From: Amorphophallus konjac
Taxonomy: Eukaryota; Streptophyta; Magnoliopsida; Alismatales; Araceae
Reading direction: 5' to 3'
Assembly: GCA_022559845.1 (NCBI GenBank)
Contig: CM040118.1
Location: 158,368,331-158,432,330 of the forward strand
Length of the DNA: 64,000 nt
In this document: positions 29,701-40,154 of the stretch, in pieces
Numbering within the stretch: the stretch's first letter is position 1
Layout: every line of letters starts with the position of its first letter
Notes under the pieces: model-generated
What the model saw: only the letters and a program-made list of their open reading frames with translations
The model's database searches: none
Told to the model about the DNA's origin: nothing
Program-made: the position numbers and the translations under genes

Positions 29701-32088
29701 CCCCAGCCAAGTATGGGGATTGTTAATAATCCACTACCGGAGCACCCGGTTCAAAATCATCAGGTAAACCCTGTCACCTCAATCCATGAAGTGGAGAGAG
29801 GGTAGGGCTGGCATGAAGATCACGCCTCTTTCGGGGCCATTAACCAAAGTCAACAACCACCACAATTGCTAAAAAGGCTTCAACCTGCACCCTCCTCCCA
29901 ACCGCCACGGCCCCTCATACGGCCCCTTCTTTTATGCCAACCTATAAATTCTCCTTCACCTCAAAACCCCCCACTAAATAGACCCCTCCTTATCCACCCC
30001 TCGCCGGCAACCGTCTCCCCTCCTGTTTCACCACAACCTACCCTGTCTTCCATCACCATGCTTCCGAGGCCCCTCCTTGTCACCCGGCCTCCACCTCCAC
30101 CTTCCGATGACCCTCAGCCGACGAGGCCCCTTATAAGAACCCCTCATCCTACCAACCCTGCCCCAGCATCCAACACGCCTTCCACTGTTCCTTCTACCTC
30201 CTCTACCCCTTTACCTACTCCAGGCACGACAGAGGCGCCGAAAATAATGGTGCTCCGTAGTGGATGAATGTTCCACCGAGTGTTTCCCCAACGAGAGCAG
30301 GAGCTGGTACAAGAGCAAGGAGAACCGAAACAAGAGTCTGTACCAGGCACGGAGTATGATCTATTGAAGCATTTGGACCGAACACCGGCCCGAATCTCTA
30401 TTCTGGAATTGATTAGAAGATCTACCACACATCAGCTGGCCCTGAAGCAATATCTACAGAAAGTAATGGTAAATGAAGATATCCCAGTTGAACAAATCAC
30501 TACAATTTAAAGTCCAGCCAGCAATCAACCGGCCATCACTTTTTATGAACATGACTTGGCCCCACAGCCGGCCCGAAAATATGCATTATGCATTACTATT
30601 GACATCAACAAAGTGGCAGTGAAGCAATGTTTGGTTGATACCGGGGCATCAATTAATGTTTTGCCACCAAGTACCTTAAAAATGTGTAGCATTCCGGAGA
30701 GTCAGATCCGGCCATCTACAATCACTGTCACAGCCTACGATAATACAAAGAAGCCGCCTCTAGGGATGATCACTTTAAAAGTTGGTTTGGGTCCAGTTTC
30801 AGTCACAGCGGATTTCCATATTCTAGACATGGACTCGACATTCAATAGCATCTTGGGCCGCCCTTACATTCAGGAACTTGATGCTGTGCCCTCCACGAAC
30901 CATCAATCCATAAAATTTCCACATAAAGGGCGCATTATTAAAGTTACCAGCATGCCCATTTTGCCAACTGATGACATACATTCTGCTACCTCAGTTCCTT
31001 CGATGTGGCCTGCTAATAGGCCTATATTTTCGGTCTTGGATGTTGCCGATCTGCGGCAAGACTTGGCAAGGTCGTCTCCTTCAATCCCTCCTACTACGCA
31101 AATGTCACCACAGCCATCCAAAGGCAAGAAGAAAAAGGGTTTGATAAACACACTTGGATGGAACATTTTAATGAAAATGGGGTATAAGACTAGTAAAGGC
31201 CTGGGCATTAATCTCCAAGGCAGAGTCAAACCTGTCAGACACCAGAAGATGATTCCCCGGGGTGGCCTAGGGTATAAAGGGCCAAGCAAAGATAAAATTG
31301 AAGAAGGGCCGTGGGCCGTCATGACTTCCACTCTTAAAACAGACCGACAGCCTCTTACATGGACCCTGCAAACACACTTTGTGAAAGGGGGCACTCATAA
31401 TGATGAGCAAACCACGCTAGTTACTTCCATGCTGGACTGTCAAGATGTACATGCACGGCAGTTTGCTCGTCACATAGCCCCATTGACTACATACAAGGCC
31501 CTGGAGTCCTTACGACCAGATAAAAGAAGAAAGATGGATGACCCCGAATGTGACTGGTACAGATGGTTCGATATGAATGATATCACCATTGCTCTGAGCC
31601 GATTGTTTATGCCGACTGATCCAGAATGGCCGCCGTTGATTCATGAGCTGATTGAAAAGCCAGTAGTAATCACTGACAAAAGGTAGCTGTTAAGCAACTA
31701 CACAGATACCGGGGAGCCAGATGTGACATATGAAGAAGGCTTTAATGTGGATAGGCTGTGGGCTGGCCTCTTTTCTCTCAATTCCATGCACCCTTCACTT
31801 ATCACTTTCTGGTGCTCCAAACTATTTTCCCTAGATATCCCTAGACCGCCCGTGGTCCTTATAACTTTGTCTCCAGATTCACTTCAATCTTCTCCTCCAA
31901 TTCCTCCCCTACTCCTCGAGCAATTTTCTAAACTCTCCATCACGCCCCCGCGCGGGCAATTACTTGGCCAGTCTTTTTCAAATCTTTCGATTTCAGCATC
32001 ATCTCCTATTCCATCCTCTCATTGCTTCATTATTGAAAACGAAAAAAAATGCCAAAATTCCAACTCTCCAATCTTCCATCTTTGTTGA
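29701..32088 (+). pseudogene. Tat-2 gag tail, aspartic protease and G-patch, broken
   Basis: A Pro/Ser/Thr-rich tail to 30250 ends in MVLRSG, the same motif as Tat-1 LRSG. Protease: CLVDTGASINVLPPSTL with DTGA at 30637-30648. G-patch at about 31150-31280 (WNILMKMGYKTSKGLG, then GGLGYKG). A conserved C-terminal block follows (DPECDWYRWFDMNDITIALS). In-frame stops: 29804, 30265, 30508, 31684; the frame ends at 32086-32088 just past the A8 run. It overlaps the RT frame from about 31964. It has the same layout as Tat-1 508-3030, where none of these internal stops is present. Confidence 0.86.
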
Positions 32089-35000
32089 GGATACCTCCTA
32101 TCTTGCTTCGAAGCGTGCCCCGATCCAAGGGCCGCTCTTTCAAGGTTCATTAGTGGACCTTCTTTTCTCCTCTGACGAGGAGGCTCCCCCTGTATCCCCT
32201 CCTTTATCAATTGCATCTTCGTCTTCTTCCCCTCCACCTCATTTAGGTCGGGGTAGTTCATCCAGTTTCCCATCCTGTTCCTCTCCCCCTTCTTCTAATA
32301 AGACTTTTGGGGTAGCTTCACATAAGAAATCTAAGGGTAGGCAGATTCCCCATAGATTCTTGCTAGATTTAGCTAGAAGGTGCCAGGCATGCTTAGCTCT
32401 TCCCGAATTTCTAGAGAATCCGATTATCCCGCCAGAAATAGAATATGAAGGTACTTGTGCTTTTAATGAGGGTTTTGGTGTTTATGAGATAATGAATGAT
32501 GAAGACCCTATTGAAGAGGGGGATGAAGAGTACGAAGAATATGAGGACGAGGCTGATACTTTCGCCAGTGGTATCAGAAGGTTCGATGAACCATCAGCCT
32601 CAGTAGAAGAGCCTACCATAGAAATAAATCTGGGTACTGAGGAAGACCCTAGGATTGTCCTCATTAGAAAGAACTTGCCGCCCTCCAAAGAAGAGGCGCT
32701 TATTTTGGTTCTTCAAGAATACAAGGACACGTTCACGTGGAGTTATGAAGATATGCCTAGACTAGACCCTGCACTCGTTGAACATCGACTTACAGTTAAG
32801 CCAGGGTCCATTCCGGTAAAACAGTGGTTGAGACATTTCCACCCTAATATGGCATTGAAAATGAAAGAAGAGGTCGATAAGCTCCATAAAGCTAGATTCG
32901 TTAGAGTAATCCTCTATCCTAACTGGGTGGCTAACATTGTCCCAATCATGAAGAAAGACGGAAAGGTTCAGATTTGCATAGACTTTCGGGACCTCAACCG
33001 CGCGTGTCCTAAAGACGACTTCCCCCTCCCTCATATTGATGTTTTAATCGACAATACGGTAGGGTATGAGACCCTCTCTTTTATGGATGGATTTTCTGGA
33101 TATAATCAGATTCACTTGGCTGATGAAGATCAGGAGAAAACCTCGTTCACTACACTGTGGGGAACTTATTGTTATGTGGTCATGCCCTTCGGACTCAAGA
33201 ATACTGGAGCCACCTATCAAAGGGCTATGATGGTAATTTTTCATGATATGATCCACATTTATATCGAGGTGTATGTCGATGACCTGGTAGTAAAATCAAG
33301 AACAAGGATTGAGTATCCCGGTGTTCTGGTCAAAGTCTTGCAGAGGTCGCGCGAATACAAGCTCAAGATGAACCCCAAGAAGTGCGTATTTGGTGTTTCA
33401 TCGGGGATGTTGCTTGGATTCATCGTCAGTAAGAGGGGTATCGAGATTGATCCCAACAAGGCGAAGGCCATAAGATAAATGTCTCCTACCAAGAATTTGA
33501 AAGAAGTTCGAGGACTGATCGGGAGGCTGCAGTTTATTCGCCGATTTGTCTCCCAGCACTCACAAAGATGTAGGCCGTTCTACGAGCTTACTAAGCCGGG
33601 AGTCAAGTTTATTTGGGATGACAAGTGTCAGGCAGCCTTTGACGGATTGAAGGATTATCTCTCAAATCCTCCTATTCTGAGGCCGCCAGTTCCAGGCAAA
33701 CCGCTTGTTCTTTACATTTCTGTTCTGGATGACTCTGTAGGTGCTGTCCTAGCCCAAGTGGATGAAGAAGGAAAGGAGAGGGTAGCCTACTACTTGTCCA
33801 AGCTTCTCAACCCCTGTGAGCAGAGATACTCAGCCATAGAGAAGACTTGTGCTGCTTTAGTCTGGGTAGTTTAAAAACTTAAGCATTATTTCTTAGCTCA
33901 CGAGGTTCATCTCATCGCTCGTATGAATCCAATCAAGTTCCTTCTTGAAAAATCCGTCCTCACCGACCGATTAGCACGATGGCAAAGCTTCCTTTCTCAA
34001 TTTGACATCATCTACATTCAGCAAAAAGTGATTAAAGGCTATGCCATAGCAGAACACCTTGCTCACCACCTTCTCCCCAGATTCGACCATGTTCGCTCAG
34101 AGTTTCCAGATGAGGAACTGATGTCCTTCAATCAGCCCGATTCGATGTGGACGTTACATTTTGATGGAGCTTTGAATTCAAAAGGTAAAGGGATTGGTAT
34201 TGTTCTTCTATCACCAGAGGGTATCACTATTCCACTCGCCTCTCAGCTTACATTCCCAATTACAAATAACATAGCTGAGTACGAGGCTCTTCTGGCCGGA
34301 CTGGAGGCCGCTCACCAATTCGGTGTTACCCAATTGCAGATTGTAGGTGATAGTCAGCTTATTCTTCGCCAAGTGCTCACCAAGTGCCGCACGCTCAATC
34401 CTAAACTCAAACCCTATCAAGAACTGACTTCTGCTTATGCCAAGCTTTTTACCAAATTAATCTTCATTCACGTTCCTCGTGATCAGAATATTCTAGCTGA
34501 TACTCTTGCTTCTCTTGCTTCTTCTTTGGTTTTCCTTCCCGAAAGATATTTCCATTCCGTTATTATTTACAAGTGTCTCACTCCAGCTATCAAGGATCCA
34601 ACTTTTCTTAGTATTAAGGAGGAGGTGCTTAAGAAGGTTAAGCAAGGTGGAATCATTGAGAATAAGGAGATCATGTTAATGGATCTAGAGGAAGAATTGG
34701 ACGATGATGAGAAGCCGTGGTATTATGAAATTGCTAAGTATTGCCAGGATCAATCATATCCTGAGGAGGCCACAGTTGAAGAGAAGAAAGCCATTAGAAG
34801 AGTTGCTCAGCGATACACTCTAGTTGGAGGTGTGCTCTATAGAAGAGGTCTCACCGGAGTTTTATTAAGGTGCCTCGACGATGATGAATATTGGAAGGTT
34901 GTGGAAGAGGCACATTCGGGAGTATGTGGTGGTCATGTGAATAGCCAGATGCTAGCTAAGAAAATCCTTAGGCTAGGCTTCTATTGGCCTACTCTAGAAG

Positions 35001-35977
35001 AGGATTGCTCCATATATGTTCGAAGGTGTGTTAAGTGTCAACTGCACGTTGAAAAAATCAACTCTCCTGCTTCTTCACTCCATCCTATGTCCTCCCCATG
35101 GCCTTTCTCCATGTGGGCTTTCGATATCATTGGACCTCTTGGTGATTCGAACCTCCTCACGAAGCCAAAATCGTTTATACTCACGGCCACTGAGTACTTC
35201 ACCAAGTGGGCAGAAGCGGAAGCTTATGTAGAGATTAAAGCATCAACCGTCTGCAAATTTATAATGAAGAACATCATCGTAAGATTCAGCATCCCGAGTA
35301 CCATCGTCACAGACAATGGACCGCAATTCATCTCTCAGGAACTTCAAGACCTCTGCAATAGGTACAACATTGTATTGCATCATTCATCTCCTTATTATCC
35401 ACAGGGCAATGGTCAAGCAAAGTCAACTAATAAAACTTTGATCAAGATTATCAAGAAAACGTGTGAAGCTAATAAATTTTTGGATTGGCCGGAAAAATTG
35501 GTTGAAGCTCTTTGGGCCTATCGCACTTCCATTCGCACGTCTACTGGGCAAACCCCTTTCGCCCTTACTTATGGAATGGAGGCGGTAGTCCCTTATGAGA
35601 TTCTTATCCCTTCTTTACGAGTACAATTGGATAAGGAGCTCCCCATTGATGAGCATCGCGAATCTCTCCTTGCTCAATTGGAACTCCTAGATGAGAAGCA
35701 TTTGGCCGCCGCTGAGCATGCGCGTGTTTATCAAAATAGGCTTTCACATTTTTATCAAAAGAAAGTAATTAAGAGAAAGTTTAAAATCGGTGAAATGGTA
35801 ATTAAAAGAATCTTTGTAAAACCAGGTGGACCTCGTTCAAAACTTCAACCTAATTGGGAAGGACCCTTTGTTATAAAAGATGTTTATCCTGGTAACGCCT
35901 ACAAATTGATTAATGCTGAAGGGGAAGAGCTGGCTCACCCTTGGAATGGACTTTATTTGAAGAAATACTATCCTTAA
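31964..35977 (+). pseudogene. Tat-2 RT-RNase H-archaeal RNase H-integrase, two internal stops
   Basis: A separate frame (+1 relative to protease). A spacer with KKSKGRQIPHRFLLDLARRC leads to RT (about 32870-33480; VQICIDFRDLNRACPKDDFP, catalytic YVDD at 33272-33283), RNase H (about 33560-34080) and the second, archaeal-type RNase H (about 34145-34540: LHFDGALNSKGKGIG, NNIAEYEALLAGLEAA, GDSQLILRQV). Integrase (about 34890-35720) has the HSGVCGGH..CVKC zinc site, WAFDIIGPL, IVTDNGPQF and NKTLIKI. The C-terminal SKLQPNWEGPFVIKDV ends at TAA 35975-35977. Stops at 33476 and 33872 are single lesions in an otherwise open frame. Two RNase H domains in this order mark the Tat lineage. Confidence 0.92.
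32042..32049 (+). promoter_or_regulatory. A8 homopolymer at the protease/RT frame change (Tat-2)
   Basis: GAAAAAAAATGCC, the same as in Tat-1. Protease reads GAA AAA AAA TGC; the RT frame reads AAA AAA AAT GCC. Both frames are open on either side. The mechanism (frameshift or slippage) is inferred. Confidence 0.45.
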
Positions 35978-36794
35978 GTCTTCAAAAAAAGAAAAAAAAG
36001 AAAAAAGAAAAAGAAAAAAATGATGAAAAATTACATGCTAGCATAGTGCATAGGCCGCAAGCCCGAAAGATCAAGATCCTTAATTCATTCTTCACTCTTG
36101 ATGGTTTAACCTTGCGGTCAATTCTCGCACACACTACACGCTTTACTCGTAAACTCGAGCGGTCCAAAATTTGAGGAAAGTCAGACTCAAACTAAGAGTG
36201 TAAAAACTTTACCTATTCTCTTCTCTTCAGCTCACGAGAGGGAGTACGAGTCAAGGAATGCTAACCAAACTTGCCCGCCGCCCTAGTAGGTGGAAGTCAG
36301 GGTCCAAAAGGGAACAAAATGCTTAAAGCCCAAGTACAATGAGGTCTTTATTTTATCTGCAAATAAAAAGAACAAAAAATAACAAAAGGAAAGCATGTCA
36401 AGAGGGTAAAGTCCCCGCAGGGAAAACCATGGTAATAAGCATGCAGAAATAAGAGTAAAAAGAGCAACAAAATTTTCCTAAGCCGAAGACCGAACCCCAA
36501 CAGGCATTAGGGCAGGGAAGGAAAAGTTTCCCCGTTCTCGAAAACCTCCCGTGAGCTTCCTCAATTTATTCTTCCATTCTCCCTCCATGGTAGGTTATAA
36601 GCTCAAAGGATGGCCAAGACCGACTAAGAAGGATGGGCCGCAAGAGAATATGAGTAAAAGCATAAGTCAATAAGCATGTTGACCCGATGTTAAATCATCC
36701 AAGAAAGATTAATGAATTTAAGATAGTGATTGTGTAAGGTTTAAGACCCTTGCGTTATACTCAGCCTCAAACAAAAGCCAAAAAAATGTTTTTA

Positions 36795-37020
36795 TAATTA
36801 GCGCCCCATTTTAGGGCGTCATTTCAGTAAATAGCGACAGTGTCTACGTCGTCATTTTCAAATAAAGAAAAAAAATTGGGTTTTCAATTCACGCCCACTT
36901 AGGGGGCGTCACTTAATTAATTCACGGCTTTGTCAATGTCGTCATTTTAAAAAAATAAAAAAAAATAAATAAATGATTTATTTTAATCAACGCATGTGTG
37001 CGAGGGCGTCATTTTTCAAA
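36795..37020 (+). repeat. Hairpin-unit array in the Tat-2 3' region
   Basis: Five units: TTAGCGCCCCATTTTAGGGC then GTCATTT, TAGCGACAGTGTCTACGTCG then TCATTTT, TCACGCCCACTTAGGGGGCG then TCA, CACGGCTTTGTCAATGTCGT then CATTTT, and AACGCATGTGTGCGAGGGCG then TCATTTT. A-rich spacers separate them. Confidence 0.75.
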
Positions 37021-37425
37021 AGAAAACAAAAAAAGAAAATGAAAATGAAAAAGAACAAAAAATTAAGCCTGCTGCTTTCCATCTCATATGATTGATTGCA
37101 TTTTGTGTGGGTATCTTTTCTTTTTAAGTTGGCATCTACTTGCTTGCATGCTGCATTTCCTTATATATTTCCGTTATTCGCCTTTATTAATTAAAGGCTT
37201 GGCCCCTTGACCCGTCAACAAGGTCAAAGAAGTGACAACCTCTTGCTTATTGAGCAAAGGGCCAAGCCAAACAGATGGATTAATCTGTTTGTTTAAGTGT
37301 GAACTATAGGGCAAGAACGAACAAGAACGAAGAAGGGCAAAGGGAAGGAAAGCGAAAGCAAAGGCAAGTACACAAGAGCTCAACTGCTCAAAGTAACTCA
37401 GGTAACAAAAACTTCATATATATAC

Positions 37426-37430
37426 CAATG
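37426..37430. repeat. Target-site duplication CAATG, left copy
   Basis: CAATG precedes the TG of the copia 5' LTR and recurs at 49623-49627 after the 3' LTR. Confidence 0.93.
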
Positions 37431-37581
37431 TGTTGCATCCCTATGGTTTTGATGATGTCTCACGCTATAAATCAATCTACGATTTCTAGATTTATGCTGG
37501 TTCATCATGTAAGTGTGTACAGTTCATATGATGTTTCATAAGTTCATCTATATACACTCTGCTCAGTTAGAATGAACAAGT

Positions 37582-37620
37582 AGTGGGTCGACGCATCAGC
37601 AAGGGTGGGTCGACGCATCA
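37582..37620 (+). repeat. Direct repeat GTGGGTCGACGCATCAG x2 in copia LTR
   Basis: Two copies separated by five bases, just before the TGTACA array; also in the 3' LTR at about 47073-47111. Related GCGTCGACGC and GCGTTGACGC occur at 38610-38715, in the gap of the array. Confidence 0.75.
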
Positions 37621-37649
37621 GAACATTGAGTGTCTGGGTACTAAAGTCT

Positions 37650-39035
37650 ATACACCAGCTTGATCGATTAAGTCTGTACATTGGCATATCATCTTCAAGT
37701 CTGTACATCGGGTACCTTCTAACTGAAGTCTATACACAGGTCTTAATACTCTAAGTCCGTACACTGCCCGACCAGTTAAGTCTGCACATTGCCAAAGTCA
37801 GTACAGCTCAACTCTATACATCCTTCCAAGCTTCAACTCTATACACTGCTACAGGAACCAAGTCCATACACTCTCCCATTCAAATCCTTTTAAGTCTGTA
37901 CATCATCTTCGCACCTGCAAGTCTATACATTGGACTTCATTTTACCAAGTCTATACACTGGACTTTGTTTTACCAAGTGTGTACACTTCATACCTTTTCC
38001 TACGCTTTCCTGGTCAAGTCTATACAGCGCTAAGTCTCTACATTGCATTCAGCTAACACGTTCAAAGCCTCAAAGTCTGTACAGCGTGAAGTCTAAACAT
38101 TAGCTCAGGGGCTTCAAGTCTATACATTGAACTGTTCTTTAAAGTCTGTACAGTGGCTTCGAATCACCAAGTCTGTACATCGCTTCAAGCGATTCAAGTC
38201 TGTACAGTCTGCCTTCATATTCAAAGTCTGTACATCGCTTCAAGCGATTCAAGTCTGTACAACCTGCCTTCATATATAGAGTCTGTACATCGGTTCTTCA
38301 GCATCTCATGCATCGTCTCACTCTCACAAAGTCCATACACTGACTCAAGCTTGTCGAAGTCTAGACATCGTCGTTGGGCATCAAAGTCTGAACACTGGCC
38401 TCTTGCTTCAAGTCTATACATTGGGTTGTCCGACCAAAACTCTATACATTCGGTTGTTATATCTTGAGTCTATACAGTGCTCACAGCACACTCGTTCCAA
38501 GTCTGTACACTGGTTAGGCTTCGTGAAGTCTATACAGTGGCTGAGCAATGTAAAGTCTACACATTGGTAAGGCTAGTTCATGCATTGTTCATCATCTGTC
38601 TTGTTCACTGCGTCGACGCTGACACTGGATGCGTTGACGCATTGGCCAGTTGCCAAGGGCGTGAGCATCTCGCTTGAGGAGCTGAGGCGACGCTGCACGA
38701 AGGAAGCGTTGACGCCTTGGGCTGATGTCCAAAGGTCTTTTGATCAACATCAAGTCTGTACAGCATGAAGTCTGTACATTGGTTTTGTCTTGAACAAAAG
38801 GCCTAAGTCTATACACTCGTTTGTTAGACCTTCAACTATGTACATTGGTTGAGTCTATACACTGAAGACGCTGAAGACCTCTAAGTCTATACACTCTCAC
38901 ATGATACACACTTGGTTAACTATTGTTTCAAGTCTATACACTCTCTCACGTTGTACACACTTACTCAGTTGCTGTTTCTGAAGTATATACACTTGTGTTA
39001 ATAGCCTGAACTAACTAAGTATATACATTCCTTAT
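37650..39035 (+). repeat. Array of about 43 AAGTCTRTACA units in the copia 5' LTR
   Basis: Consensus AAGTCTRTACAYTG, R giving TGTACA (a palindrome) or TATACA. I counted about 43 units with variable 8-35 bp spacers that do not resemble one another. There is one gap (about 38570-38750) filled by GCGTYGACGC motifs. The array stops about 200 bp before the TATA box. The 3' LTR has the same array at 47134-48525, so it is an inherited part of U3. Confidence 0.88.
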
Positions 39036-39230
39036 GTCTCTGTCTGCAGGTAATTCAGGCTGATGATTGGGCACGTGAACCGAGGTTGGCACCTGGCACG
39101 TGATCCAAGAAACCATGAACATGACACGTGGATGGCAGCCCAGTCAGGATGCTACCATGTGGTCAAAATTCAAATGATCTGGCAAAAAGTTCATGGGCGG
39201 GAACCTGGCAGCCACACGCCCAATATCTGC

Positions 39231-39238
39231 TATAAATA
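39231..39238 (+). promoter_or_regulatory. TATA box of copia 5' LTR
   Basis: TATAAATA in CTGCTATAAATATGAAGC; the counterpart in the 3' LTR is at 48722-48729. Confidence 0.7.
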
Positions 39239-40131
39239 TGAAGCTTCATCCTTCAGTAGAACAGTGATCGTGAAAAGAAAAAGCAGAAGCCATTGATGTG
39301 AGTTTGCACGATCCAGAAAGGAAAAAGAGCAGAGAGTTCCATATTGTCCAGATCCGAGAGGAGTATGTTCGAGAGAGAGAGAGAGCAGTGTCTGTGTTTT
39401 GATGAATTGCTTCCTTTGAAGCTACATTTGTATTGTTTTCAGAACCGACTGCTTCTTCATTGGTCTTTGTTTCTATTTTGTTTTCGTTTTATTTTGTTCA
39501 TTCTTTTGATTCGAATTGGTTCCCCTCCGGTGTGTGGAGGAAGGGAGTGTTAGTCCAGTTTCCCTCTGGGTTGCAGAGGAAGAGAGATCGGTGATCTCTG
39601 GTGTTGCTAGTGACAGGTTGTCATTAGCAGGTTCCCTCCGGTGTGTGGAGGAAGGGAGAGGTGTCTCCGGTTCTATTCTAGCTGGTAGCTGGAACAGGTT
39701 TCAAGTTCTGTGGGTAGCAGAGCTTGGTTAAGGGATTTGTTTCCCTTGGTTGTTCAAGCTGTGTGGCAGCATATTGTTCGCAGACTAAGTCTGCAGTGTT
39801 CTAGCTTTGTCTAGTGGAATCCTCATTCTAGTTGGAGTGAGGGGTGGATGTAGATTGCGGACTGCAATCGAACCACCTAAAAACCGAGTGCCTCTTTTGT
39901 GGTTTGCTGTTATTATCTCTGCTCTCCATCTGCTCGTCTCTTTGCCTCCATGTGATCAGTTCTTCATTCTCATTTACTTATACTACCTTGTTTGGTGACT
40001 GCGTTTGCATTTCTCTATGTGTGGGTTCAGGAGGGGCGTAGCTGTAGAATTAATTTTTCGCCTAAGTTTTTACAAATTGGGAGTGATCTATTCATCCCCC
40101 CCTTCTATATCACTCTTGATGCGCTAACATT

Positions 40132-40143
40132 TGGTATCAGAGC
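40132..40143 (+). other. Primer-binding site, initiator Met tRNA (copia)
   Basis: TGGTATCAGAGC, an exact match to the usual plant initiator-Met site, two bases after the LTR. Confidence 0.93.
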
Positions 40144-40154
40144 AGGTTTATGCC

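Larger units (their letters stand above)
25309..37430 (+). mobile_element. Tat-2: Tat-lineage Ty3/gypsy retrotransposon, 3' LTR not seen
   Basis: Order: LTR 25309-26680, primer site 26684, leader, gag from 27867, protease/G-patch, RT-RNase H-aRNase H-integrase to 35977, then a 3' region. The LTR start is set by alignment to Tat-1. GGCGT at 25304-25308 would be the target duplication, but the other end is not in view. The downstream sequence is cut by the copia element at 37431; beyond it (49623 on) comes PMD gene B in antisense, not an LTR. At least ten stops and one frameshift make it inactive. Confidence 0.88.
35978..37430 (+). other. Tat-2 3' region before the copia insertion
   Basis: No gene. 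A purine tract (AAAAAAAGAAAAAAAAGAAA type, 35984-36020) follows the pol stop. AT-rich DNA then leads to a hairpin-unit array (36795-37020) and a microsatellite-like A/G tract to 37070. No LTR start (TGTAGACACGCC) is found before 37431. Confidence 0.6.
37431..40129 (+). repeat. Copia 5' LTR
   Basis: TGTTGCATCCC ... GCGCTAACA. About 1.8 kb of U3, mostly the AAGTCTRTACA array (37650-39035), then TATA at 39231 and about 0.9 kb of R/U5 with repeated TTCCCTCCGGTGTGTGGAGG-like segments (39520-39660). Small frames in it have no recognisable domain. Confidence 0.95.

Noticed and set aside
36700..37430. Tat-2 3' LTR before the copia insertion
   Set aside because: No TGTAGACACGCC start and no match to the 5' LTR promoter or R/U5; only the hairpin units are shared.
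38153..38467. Small plus-strand frames (VCTSLQAIQVCT...) duplicated at 47644-47958
   Set aside because: Translation of the TGTACA array in both LTRs; not coding.
37650..39035. CRISPR-like reading of the AAGTCTRTACA array
   Set aside because: Repeat unit too short and variable, spacer lengths irregular, and the array is duplicated exactly with the LTR.
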